A stretch of 64,000 bases of DNA. Origin: JBGSKY01 sp041740995. Lineage in GTDB: Bacteria > Planctomycetota > Planctomycetia > Pirellulales > Pirellulaceae. The stretch lies in assembly GCA_041740995.1 (NCBI GenBank), contig JBGSKY010000136.1, forward strand, positions 1-64,000, given 5' to 3'. The notes under the pieces are model-generated. The model did no database searches and had not been told where the DNA came from. It worked only from the letters and a program-made list of their open reading frames with translations. Below are positions 52,630-60,843 of this stretch, piece by piece. Every line of letters starts with the position of its first letter. The stretch's first letter is position 1. The position numbers and the translations under genes are program-made.

Positions 52630-53903
52630 GATTGGCCTTTCAATGCTTCGATAAAAAATCTTGGCCCACCAAAATTACCCGATTTAAGTACCAACGAGAT
52701 CAATGGTTTCTCAAGCGTCTGGATCCAGGGGACGCCTGGAGCGATCTCCTGACCAATCCGTACTGCCTTAATATTCAAAGCATTGATCACAGCACCGGAT
52801 GTTTCGCCGCCCGCGACTACGATTCGACGAACACCGCGATCAATCAATCTTCGAGCGATCAACCCGAAGCTTTGTTCAACCAAATTCGCAGCGTTCTGAC
52901 CACCGAAACGCTGGAGAACTGAAGTAATTGCTTCGCTACTAGCACCTGAGCAAATCAGAACTGGCGAATCGCAAGTTTCGTCGGTACTCCAAATCTGATC
53001 GCACCAATTGATTGCGGCTATGGCTTCGTCTTCTGTTTTTTTCGTTTTGAGTGCCAAGTGAAAAACGGGAAACTGAGTCCCGAATTCTGCGATCTGAGTG
53101 CGTGTTGTGTCAGAGCAGCTACCGGCTAGAACGACAGTCCGCGAGCCGCAAGCAGCATTCTCTCCAGCAATACTTTCGTGAATAATAGGCATGATTTCCG
53201 AAGGATTGATTTCGGATCGCAGCTCTTCCGCCCAATACTTCGAGATAGCCGAACCGCCTGTCACTAATCGATGATTGCGAGCAAGTTTCGCAATTCTCTT
53301 CAAGTCTCCGTCGTTAATCGCATCCGCAATCAGATGACGCGGCAGTTGGCCCGGCAAATCAACTGGCGACAAAGTTGCGGATAACGATAGGAGATCGACC
53401 GAGCGATTCGATTGAGCCTGTAGAACGCGAACGAGATTGCTATCCAACATCGGATTTAGCGGATGGTTCCTCATTCCACTTTCGTGAAGTGGTACACCTC
53501 CAACGAACAAGTGCCCGCAATAGACCGTTCGTCCATTTTCGGGAAACGCCGGACAGAAGATCACCTCAGTCGCATCCAGTGCCCTGGCCAATGCCTCAGC
53601 TACCGGCCCAATGTTGCCAGCGGGCGTCGAGTCGAACGTCGAGCAATATTTGAAAAAGAATCGCTTAATGTCCATCGACTCTAAAAAGCGTAACGCCTTC
53701 ATCGACCATTGGACGGCTTTCTCTGCGGGTACCGAACGCGACTTAAGCGATACGACAATCGCATCAACGTCTACGAACTGCCGTGATTCATTCGGCACGT
53801 CAAAACATTGAATGACTCGCAATCCTGCGCGGACCAACATCGATGCAAGATCGGTCGCCCCTGTGTAGTCGTCGGCAATACATCCGAGCCATGGAGCCGT
53901 CAT
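52626..53903 (-). CDS. otnK: Four-carbon acid sugar kinase (DUF1537 / OtnK family)
   Basis: The N-terminal motif GCIADDYTGATDLASMLVRAG is the DUF1537 signature (substrate-binding D-D-x-T-G-A). FFKYCSTFDSTPAGNIGPVAEAL is the next conserved block, and FCPAFPENGRTVYCGHLFV follows; the C-terminal nucleotide-binding domain has the Gly-rich IVVAGGETSGAVINAL. DUF1537 kinases phosphorylate 3-oxo-tetronates or D-threonate/D-erythronate in acid-sugar catabolism. The 425-residue length is normal. It overlaps both neighbours by four bases. Confidence 0.9.
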   Translation of the reverse strand: MTAPWLGCIADDYTGATDLASMLVRAGLRVIQCFDVPNESRQFVDVDAIVVSLKSRSVPAEKAVQWSMKALRFLESMDIKRFFFKYCSTFDSTPAGNIGPVAEALARALDATEVIFCPAFPENGRTVYCGHLFVGGVPLHESGMRNHPLNPMLDSNLVRVLQAQSNRSVDLLSLSATLSPVDLPGQLPRHLIADAINDGDLKRIAKLARNHRLVTGGSAISKYWAEELRSEINPSEIMPIIHESIAGENAACGSRTVVLAGSCSDTTRTQIAEFGTQFPVFHLALKTKKTEDEAIAAINWCDQIWSTDETCDSPVLICSGASSEAITSVLQRFGGQNAANLVEQSFGLIARRLIDRGVRRIVVAGGETSGAVINALNIKAVRIGQEIAPGVPWIQTLEKPLISLVLKSGNFGGPRFFIEALKGQS

Positions 53904-55660
53904 GCAGTGGCTCCATTTTGATTATCTGCATCAATTATTGGCCTGCAATGCTCGATTGCGATCGCTCGAACAGGACAGCCATCGCCATCTAGAATTCGAA
54001 GCGGGAGCGCGATGAACTCGACCTCAGAGTGAGTCAACTGATCAAGATAAGCCAGGCCTTCGACAATCAATATGCCTCCCCGGAAAAGCGCCTGATGAAC
54101 ATCGGTAAGCTCTTGCATATTGTTTACATCAGCAACCGATGGTGGCTCGACTCCAATCATGGCGACCTGCTTTTCGACCAACCAATGTGCTAATTCGATG
54201 GAGATCCGGGGCAGCTCGTCGCGATATTCGGCTGTACCAAAATGTTTGTACCAATCGGTGCGGAACAACAATCGATCGCCAGGATAAACATCCCCGATTG
54301 TCCGCGTGACGTCTTCGATTGTCAGCAACTGTCGCGAGAGGGCGGGAGCAAGTTGAATAACGCGGGCCGGACCACAACAGCTCGATAGATCCTGCTGGTC
54401 TAAGGACGCAGCTTCAGGGAGGAAGTGCTTAGGCGCATCCATGTGCGTTCCAGCATGAGAGTAGAGCGACAACGTCGTCGCATTCCAACCATCCACTTCT
54501 AAGCGTTTCGCCGTCGTTATCTCAACACCACGCATGGCGTTGGAAATAGGCAGGCTAAGATCGATCACGCGTGACTGCTTTTGTCGCGGCGGTCGAATTT
54601 TTGTGTCTAATGCACTACTCAATAAAGCGGATCGGCCCAAACGATTCGACTCGTAAGCTGCTTCAACAACACGCAGCGATTTGATGTACTCGCTCGGCGA
54701 AGTCTCACACACGACCTGACCGTCGAGCACATCTATGAAGTGTTGCTGGCAAGCAAACACGCAGTCTCCAGCAAACCCGATTCGTGCTGGCGTATAGTCG
54801 TGTGCATAGGCCGGTCTGCCGAGCGGTTTAATGGTGATCGCACCATCCAAAGCCAGCCATATGCTGCCACCGTCAGCTTCGACGACCATCTCGCCAAATG
54901 TGTATCGAGGATTCTCTGAGAGTGATTCGTTGTACCGATTCGCATCCCAAGTCGCCGTTGCGCCATTCGAAAAATGGAAACGTAATACGCCAGCGTCTTC
55001 TCCGGCAATGACCGGGTTAAGTCGTTTTAATTCGGCGTGGCACTCGATGATCTCGCCTGCCAAAAAACGAAACGTATCAATAAAGTGTACACCGGTCTCC
55101 TTGACTAAAAGACGCGGCAATGTTCGGAAGTAAGGTTGTCGACCAAGGTAGGCGTCCTCGCCCCAACCATCTCCCATCCGAGTTCGCACATGTATCGAAT
55201 GTAGGCGGCTACCTATGACTCCGTTATCAAGCAAGCACTTAATCTCGCGATACCAGGGCTGAAAGCGAAAGTTCTCGTGCACCATGAATGGCAGACCGCT
55301 TGCAAGTGCTGCATCAATGATCTGCTGGGCTTCAGCAAAGTTGTTCGCAAGTGGCTTCTGACAAATGCTTGGCAGGCCTCGAGCGATCACTTGTTGAACA
55401 ATAGAAAGCCTGTCAATTGGCCCAGTCGCAATGTCCACAAAGTCCAGATCATCCCGATCAAGTGCTTTTGCAAGATCAGTGCAAACATCGGCAACATTAT
55501 ATTTTCTAGCAGCCCGTATCGCCTTGCCTTCGTCAAGATCGCAAATGCAGACGATCTGAGCGTTATCCATGCGTCGCCATGCATCCAGATGAAAGTCACT
55601 AAAGTAACCGGCACCAATTAGAAGCCCACGGCGTTGACCGAATTTTCTATGAATAGTCAT
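53900..55660 (-). CDS. Gfo/Idh/MocA dehydrogenase fused to a cyclase-family (lactonase-like) domain
   Basis: Residues 1-345 are a Gfo/Idh/MocA NAD(P)-dependent sugar dehydrogenase: GLLIGAGYFSDFHLDAWRR (Rossmann), the CQKPLA block at 100-105 with the conserved Lys-Pro, and the catalytic-type His192 in KETGVHFID. After a basic linker (RPPRQKQSR), residues 365-575 are a cyclase-family (PF04199) metal hydrolase: HAGTHMDAPKH at 402-412 gives the HxGTHxDxPxH metal site, and GVEPPSVADVN is the second motif. This family includes kynurenine formamidase and other ring-opening hydrolases. A sugar dehydrogenase makes a lactone and the second domain could open it. The reading frame is continuous, and 4-base overlaps bind it to the MFS and kinase genes. 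Confidence 0.88.
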   Translation of the reverse strand: MTIHRKFGQRRGLLIGAGYFSDFHLDAWRRMDNAQIVCICDLDEGKAIRAARKYNVADVCTDLAKALDRDDLDFVDIATGPIDRLSIVQQVIARGLPSICQKPLANNFAEAQQIIDAALASGLPFMVHENFRFQPWYREIKCLLDNGVIGSRLHSIHVRTRMGDGWGEDAYLGRQPYFRTLPRLLVKETGVHFIDTFRFLAGEIIECHAELKRLNPVIAGEDAGVLRFHFSNGATATWDANRYNESLSENPRYTFGEMVVEADGGSIWLALDGAITIKPLGRPAYAHDYTPARIGFAGDCVFACQQHFIDVLDGQVVCETSPSEYIKSLRVVEAAYESNRLGRSALLSSALDTKIRPPRQKQSRVIDLSLPISNAMRGVEITTAKRLEVDGWNATTLSLYSHAGTHMDAPKHFLPEAASLDQQDLSSCCGPARVIQLAPALSRQLLTIEDVTRTIGDVYPGDRLLFRTDWYKHFGTAEYRDELPRISIELAHWLVEKQVAMIGVEPPSVADVNNMQELTDVHQALFRGGILIVEGLAYLDQLTHSEVEFIALPLRILDGDGCPVRAIAIEHCRPIIDADNQNGATA

Positions 55661-56934
55661 TGCGACATCTTCCTACTTTCGGACTCTAGCGACTGCGTTG
55701 GATCAGCCAACATCCAAAGTCCAATCGCGGCCATATTGATCGCGGCCGCGAGAAAGAAGTAAGGCATCGATGAGTCGGTCCACTTCAGCAGATACGGAAA
55801 GGCAAGACTCGTGACGAACGATCCAAGGTTGCCTGCCATGTTCATCGTGCCCGAAATCAATCCGGCTCGCGTGCGACCAATGTCGACGCATGTACTCCAC
55901 GATGGCGGCAATGTCATGTCTGCGCCGAAAATACTGAGACTGAACCAAATCGATGACGAAAAAGGCGTCGTTGCATATGCACTTCCGACAATACCAATCG
56001 CAGCCAACAGAAAACCTGTCATCGCGGGGATTCGCCGTGAAAGCACCCAACGATTCGAAGCATACAATCGGTCAACCCACCAACCCGATAGCCCACATCC
56101 AAGCGCACCGCAAATCAGCGGAACCGCAGCAAATAAACTGGCCTCAAATCCTGTCAATCCATAGCGCGATTTCAGTTGCGGAAAAAACCAAGTCAGTGCA
56201 AAAAAGAAGATGAAGTTCGAAGCAAAATACTGCCCACAAAGCGCCCACATCGTTGGGGATGAGCGAAGGGACCTGCGATGCAAAATCTTTTGATCCATGG
56301 AATCGATCGCCGTTAGCGACAATGGCTTCTGGCGTGTCGAAATGATGTAGTCGCGTTCGTGTTCGCTTAACCATCTGGCTTCAATCGGATCGTCTCGAAA
56401 GAACAGAAACCAGCAGACTGCCCAGAGTAAACCGATGGCCATCAAGACGACGAACGTCGATCGCCAACCAAAAGATATAATCAACCAAGAGATCAATGGC
56501 AGAGTCACTGCCGCGCCGATCCTGGATCCCGAGAAATTGACGGCTTGCACACGCCCTCGTTCCTGCATCGGAACCCAAGAGTAGACGGCCCGAGACATTC
56601 CCGGAAAGGCACCCGCCTCACCGGCCCCGAATAGAAACCGCACTGACAACAACGCGAGGAAAGAATTCGCCGCAGCCGTGAGCCCCGTGAACATAGACCA
56701 AACCATCACAATGACAGCCAGGACGCGGCGTGGTCCCATTCGATCCGCCAGCCAACCGCTCGGAGTTTGCAACAAAGCATATCCCAACGCAAACGCACTG
56801 AAGATCCAGCCCATTTGTGTTTCGGAAAGACTGAGATCGTCGGCAACAGAATCTTTCGCGACAGAAATACAGATGCGATCGACGTACAGGAGTACGGATA
56901 GGAGAAATGTCGCCAGTACGATCAACCACCGCAT
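55657..56934 (-). CDS. MFS transporter, anion:cation symporter family, hexuronate/acid-sugar type
   Basis: The protein has about 12 membrane segments and no signal peptide. The MFS motif A between helices 2 and 3 reads GWLADRMGPRR, and the N-terminus has LLYVDRICISVAKDSV, typical of the ACS family (hexuronate, glucarate and similar acid-sugar importers). RFLFGAGEAGAFPGMSRAVYSW and RGRVQAVNFSGSRIGAA are further family blocks. It is the first gene of the operon, facing the divergent LysR gene, and its stop overlaps the fusion gene by four bases. An acid sugar is the likely cargo, though neutral sugar uptake by ACS members cannot be excluded. Confidence 0.88.
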   Translation of the reverse strand: MRWLIVLATFLLSVLLYVDRICISVAKDSVADDLSLSETQMGWIFSAFALGYALLQTPSGWLADRMGPRRVLAVIVMVWSMFTGLTAAANSFLALLSVRFLFGAGEAGAFPGMSRAVYSWVPMQERGRVQAVNFSGSRIGAAVTLPLISWLIISFGWRSTFVVLMAIGLLWAVCWFLFFRDDPIEARWLSEHERDYIISTRQKPLSLTAIDSMDQKILHRRSLRSSPTMWALCGQYFASNFIFFFALTWFFPQLKSRYGLTGFEASLFAAVPLICGALGCGLSGWWVDRLYASNRWVLSRRIPAMTGFLLAAIGIVGSAYATTPFSSSIWFSLSIFGADMTLPPSWSTCVDIGRTRAGLISGTMNMAGNLGSFVTSLAFPYLLKWTDSSMPYFFLAAAINMAAIGLWMLADPTQSLESESRKMSQ

Positions 56935-57017
56935 GTATCGACTTCAACTTGATTGGAGCACAAGCTCTGGAATTGCTTGAACTGGAGAGAATCAATTTCT
57001 GACTTGTTAATTCTAGC

Positions 57018-57056
57018 TTGGTATTTGTTCGTCACAATCGTATAATCTTGAACGAA
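57018..57056 (+). promoter_or_regulatory. LysR promoter with overlapping inverted repeat
   Basis: TTGGTA at 57018-57023 and TATAAT at 57041-57046 (17-base spacer) form a good sigma-70 promoter for the LysR gene, 68 bases from its ATG. TTCGT at 57028-57032 and ACGAA at 57052-57056 flank the -10 box as an inverted repeat and could be part of a LysR binding site for autoregulation and control of the divergent operon. Confidence 0.45.
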
Positions 57057-57113
57057 TATCCAATAAAAACGAATGAATAAGGCGATGGAAAGCACGATTT
57101 GATGGAGACCAAA

Positions 57114-58043
57114 ATGAGTGCGCCACAATCAGACCGAGTATCAATGTTAAACGTCCAACAGATACGCACTTTTTGCGCTGTATTCGAATGTGGAGGCTAC
57201 GCCGACGCGGCAAGGCTACTGAATCAGACAACGACAACACTCTGGGAGCAAATCAAGGTACTGCAGCGGACCTATCGCATCGAACTATTTCAACGTGTCG
57301 GGCGACGCATTATTCCGACTGCGAGCGGAGAAATTCTCTATCGACAATTTCGCCCACTTCTTGCCGGGATTGAGTCTAGCTTTGAATTGGTTGCCGAACA
57401 AAGCGAAGCGATCCAAACGGAGATACGACTGGTCACTGGCATGCGGATGATACTGGAAGAACTTGGCGCACCATTACGACAATTCACGCGTCTATATCCA
57501 ACATCAACACTGAAACTCATGACGGCAAACAATTCAGAAGCACAAGAGCTTGTTAAAAAGCAAACTGTCGACATCGCCATGTTGATTGAGCCCTCTAAGC
57601 AAACGTTGCTCGATGGCCTTACTTCCGAGCGAATGTATGCAATCGAGTATCTAGCTGTGATTCCGTCCCGCCACCGCTTAGCCAAGCAATCCAAATTGAA
57701 AGTCACTGATCTACTGGCGGAACCGTTGGTCGTTGGCAGTCCGAATACTATTGGTCGCCAACTGCTCGACCATGCCATTTTTCGGCTAGGTTTGAATACT
57801 AAAGTCAAGGTAGCAGTTGAAACAGATAATAGCGCAATAACCATTGCTTGCGTCCGCGCCGGAATTGGAATCGGCATAATTGCTGGAAAGCGGGACGGAA
57901 ACTTAATGAAGCAGGTCACAACGCGGCCTTTACTTGACGAGCTCGGGAAAGTTCACGTGGCAGCCATAACTCGTGCGGGTTGGCAACCAACCCAAGCAAT
58001 CCGAACGTTGTTGCATTTGATCAGGGATTCGGGATCGAAGTAG
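57114..58043 (+). CDS. LysR-family transcriptional regulator
   Basis: ATG 57114 is preceded by GGAG at 57104-57107; TTG 57099 and ATG 57102 are upstream alternatives. The N-terminal winged helix-turn-helix has MLNVQQIRTFCAVFECGGYADAARLLNQTTTTLWEQIKVLQ, then the usual effector domain (IRLVTGMRMILEELGAP, TVDIAMLIEP, VACVRAGIGIGIIAG). It lies divergently from the acid-sugar operon, the classical arrangement for a LysR that activates the neighbouring genes when a pathway intermediate binds. A short inverted repeat (TAGATAC/GTATCTA) overlaps the stop codon. Confidence 0.92.
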   Translation: MSAPQSDRVSMLNVQQIRTFCAVFECGGYADAARLLNQTTTTLWEQIKVLQRTYRIELFQRVGRRIIPTASGEILYRQFRPLLAGIESSFELVAEQSEAIQTEIRLVTGMRMILEELGAPLRQFTRLYPTSTLKLMTANNSEAQELVKKQTVDIAMLIEPSKQTLLDGLTSERMYAIEYLAVIPSRHRLAKQSKLKVTDLLAEPLVVGSPNTIGRQLLDHAIFRLGLNTKVKVAVETDNSAITIACVRAGIGIGIIAGKRDGNLMKQVTTRPLLDELGKVHVAAITRAGWQPTQAIRTLLHLIRDSGSK

Positions 58044-58333
58044 ATACATACATCGCTATCGTATCTATGATGGTAGCGGAACTCAAAATGGAGATCTAAC
58101 AAACTTCATTGCAGTTGCTTGAGCGGTGTTGAGACAAATCGTGCAGCAAATTGTCATAACTGAATCTCATAGCTGCGGCGAAACTACATGAACAATCATC
58201 GATGGCCAGTGGTCCGTCACCGTTCGAAGTCATAAGGCGATCGAATTCGAAGCCGACGATTGGCTAGGTCGCGCAAAACGGATTTCACTCGAACAATTTC
58301 AGACCTGTATTTCTACGCCAAAAGGAGCGCCTG

Positions 58334-60658
58334 ATGCATAGACATCTTGTGAGCATCAAAGCTTGGCTGCTGCTAGGACTCATATATTGCGTCACGTTCA
58401 ACGTTTCCAGGACGTTCGCAGACGAGCCAAAAGTCGGTAATTTGAGAACCATCAATCTGCATGTCGATCCAGTTTGGATTGACGACGATCATTTGCAATT
58501 CATTCGCGAGAATGAATTTCGGCCAAGTGAGCTTGTCACGGTCGATGCAATTCATGGGACGATTGAAGCGATAAACGCCTTTGAGTCGTCCGGCGAACTT
58601 CGACTAAGTGGCGAATCGGCCAAGCCGTCTCGAACCGGCGGGGAATCAACTGAAATTGAATTTGTGAACCATTCGCCGCAAACAGTGCAACTGTATTGGG
58701 TAGACGTCAACGGGCGGCGACAAACGTACGAAAAGATCCAGGCAGGCCAATCGATGCGGCGACAAACCTACGTTGGACACGTGTGGGAAGTCGTAGGCTC
58801 AAGCGACGGCGCGTATTTCGGAAGCGTAGTCGCTACCGCTGCGATGACGCCAATCACGATATCCGAAATATTCCCTAAGCCCCACTCAAAGTCGCTGCGA
58901 GCAGAAGAAGCGCACAGCTTGACCACTGATGCTGCCGGTGATGCTTATGAAATTCGCATACAAGGCGAGCAATTACAGCTTCGCAGCGGTTCGGACGATT
59001 GGAGAACGCTGCTTGCGTTGAAATATGCCAAGCGTCAAAGCATCTCGATTGACCGCCCCATGCTTTCACCGGACTCAAAAGTTGTGGCCGCTTGGAAAAA
59101 GACGACGAGTTATCGTCACAATGTGTTCACTATCGATTCGTCACCCAAAGGTGGAGGTCGAGCCAAATTGAACACACACGCGTACCTTTTACCTGGTGAT
59201 CCTATGGACCGCTATGAATTGGTGCTTTTTTCTACGGAGACATTCGAACCTTTGGAAGTCGATTTCCCTGTGATTGATTTTGGTTCGCCGAAAATTCGTT
59301 GGCGAAACGGGCACGAGTTGCTTGTTGAAAAAGTAGATCGCGGGCACCAACGATTTCGTTTGTTTGCAATTGATCCGCTAAAGGGCGAAGTCCGAACGCC
59401 GATCGACGAACAGTCGCATACCTTTGTCTGGACCGCGCACGCGTCGAGACTGCCGCTGGTAACGTACTTATCCAACAGCGATGAGCTGATCTATTCAAGC
59501 GAAATAAATGGTTGGCGACACCTTTATCTAGTAAAGCTTGACGAAAACAGCCCAATGCAACCGATCACGCGTGGCTCATGGGTCGTGAGAAGCATTGTGC
59601 GGCTGGATGAGGAAAAAAGGACGCTCGACTTGATGGTTTCAGGAATCGATGCGAATCAAGACCCCTACTTACAGCACTTGATACGTGTTGACTTGGAAGG
59701 CACATCACTGGCCCGTTTGACCGATGGCAACGGCGATCACGAAATCCAATTCTCACCGACCCGCAAGTATTTCATCGATACTTATTCGCGCGTTGACGCA
59801 CCACCAATTCACGAATTGCGACGAACGCAGGATGGCGCACTCGTTTGTGAATTGTCGCGGGCAAAACGGATAATCCCGCCCGGCAATAAATCGGCTGGTT
59901 TGCCAGCAACTTTTGTTGCAAAGGGACGAGACGGTAAAACCGATATTTGGGGCATATTAACCTTTCCACCTGAATACGACCCAAGTTCCGACCGCCAGTA
60001 TCCAATCGTAGAATCAATTTACGCTGGACCGCACACCGCCAGCGTCCCAAAACGCTATACGACAACGCCAGGGAACCAAGACTTGGCAGAAGCTGGCTTT
60101 ATCGTTGTCCAAATTGACGCGATGGGAACTGCACATCGATCCAAGGCATTCCATGATGTCTGTTGGCACAATCTTAAAGACGCTGGATTTCCCGACCGTA
60201 TTGCTTGGATCAAAGCCGCTGCTGAATCATTCCCCGCGATGGACCTTAGGCGAGTTGGAATTTTCGGGACCTCTGCAGGCGGCCAAAATGCTTGTGGTGC
60301 TTTGATCTTCCACAACGACTTCTACAAAGCAGCAATGGCTTCTTGCGGTTGTCACGACAACCGAATGGACAAGGCATCGTGGAACGAACAATGGATGGGT
60401 TATCCCGTGAGACGGCATTATGCCCAAAACTCCAATATTGAAAACGCAGCTAAGCTCCAAGGAGATTTGTTCCTGATTGTCGGCGAGTTGGACGAAAACG
60501 TGCCACCGGAATCAACTTTGCGACTAGTGGATGCATTAATCAAGGCAGACAAAACCTTTGAATTTTTGCTTATACCGGGGATGGGGCATAGCGACGGTGG
60601 GACCTATGGACGAGCGCGAATGATCTCATTTTTCCAAAAAGCACTTCAAAATAAGTAA
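58334..60658 (+). CDS. S9 (DPP4-like) serine peptidase with a VHL-beta-like domain
   Basis: After a signal peptide, residues about 105-175 read EFVNHSPQTVQLYWVDVNG, then TYEKIQAGQSMRRQTYVGHVWEVV. That matches the beta domain of the von Hippel-Lindau tumour suppressor (NRSPRVVLPVWLNFDG, then HSYRGHLWLF). A beta-propeller of the DPPIV type follows, with FSPTRKYFIDTYSRVDAPP at its end, and then the catalytic domain: Ser647 in FGTSAGGQNA, Asp720 in GELDENVP and His752 in GMGHSDGG, the S9 triad. It should trim short peptides from exported substrates. A VHL-like domain in bacterial S9 enzymes may bind hydroxylated proline or another peptide; that is inference. The gene stands alone. Confidence 0.85.
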   Translation: MHRHLVSIKAWLLLGLIYCVTFNVSRTFADEPKVGNLRTINLHVDPVWIDDDHLQFIRENEFRPSELVTVDAIHGTIEAINAFESSGELRLSGESAKPSRTGGESTEIEFVNHSPQTVQLYWVDVNGRRQTYEKIQAGQSMRRQTYVGHVWEVVGSSDGAYFGSVVATAAMTPITISEIFPKPHSKSLRAEEAHSLTTDAAGDAYEIRIQGEQLQLRSGSDDWRTLLALKYAKRQSISIDRPMLSPDSKVVAAWKKTTSYRHNVFTIDSSPKGGGRAKLNTHAYLLPGDPMDRYELVLFSTETFEPLEVDFPVIDFGSPKIRWRNGHELLVEKVDRGHQRFRLFAIDPLKGEVRTPIDEQSHTFVWTAHASRLPLVTYLSNSDELIYSSEINGWRHLYLVKLDENSPMQPITRGSWVVRSIVRLDEEKRTLDLMVSGIDANQDPYLQHLIRVDLEGTSLARLTDGNGDHEIQFSPTRKYFIDTYSRVDAPPIHELRRTQDGALVCELSRAKRIIPPGNKSAGLPATFVAKGRDGKTDIWGILTFPPEYDPSSDRQYPIVESIYAGPHTASVPKRYTTTPGNQDLAEAGFIVVQIDAMGTAHRSKAFHDVCWHNLKDAGFPDRIAWIKAAAESFPAMDLRRVGIFGTSAGGQNACGALIFHNDFYKAAMASCGCHDNRMDKASWNEQWMGYPVRRHYAQNSNIENAAKLQGDLFLIVGELDENVPPESTLRLVDALIKADKTFEFLLIPGMGHSDGGTYGRARMISFFQKALQNK

Positions 60659-60675
60659 TGCTTTCCAAGCATTTT
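60657..60675 (+). terminator. Weak terminator of the S9 peptidase gene
   Basis: AATGCT at 60657-60662 pairs with AGCATT at 60668-60673 around TTCCA and is followed by TT, directly at the stop codon of the peptidase gene. Confidence 0.35.
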
Positions 60676-60843
60676 ATCTGTTGAAGAAAAACCATCGACG
60701 GCAGATTTCGCATTCTATAATTGATCTTCGCATAGTCATGCTTTTTGAATCGCCGCAAGTAGATTCGTATTGCTACAATATTCTCGCCAGTTGATCTTGT
60801 TTCAATCCAGGCACTGGCTGAATCTACAGGTAACGAGGAAAGC

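Noticed and set aside
57338..57919. Minus-strand frame of 193 codons inside the LysR gene
   Set aside because: Antisense to a clear LysR gene, with no ribosome site or domain.
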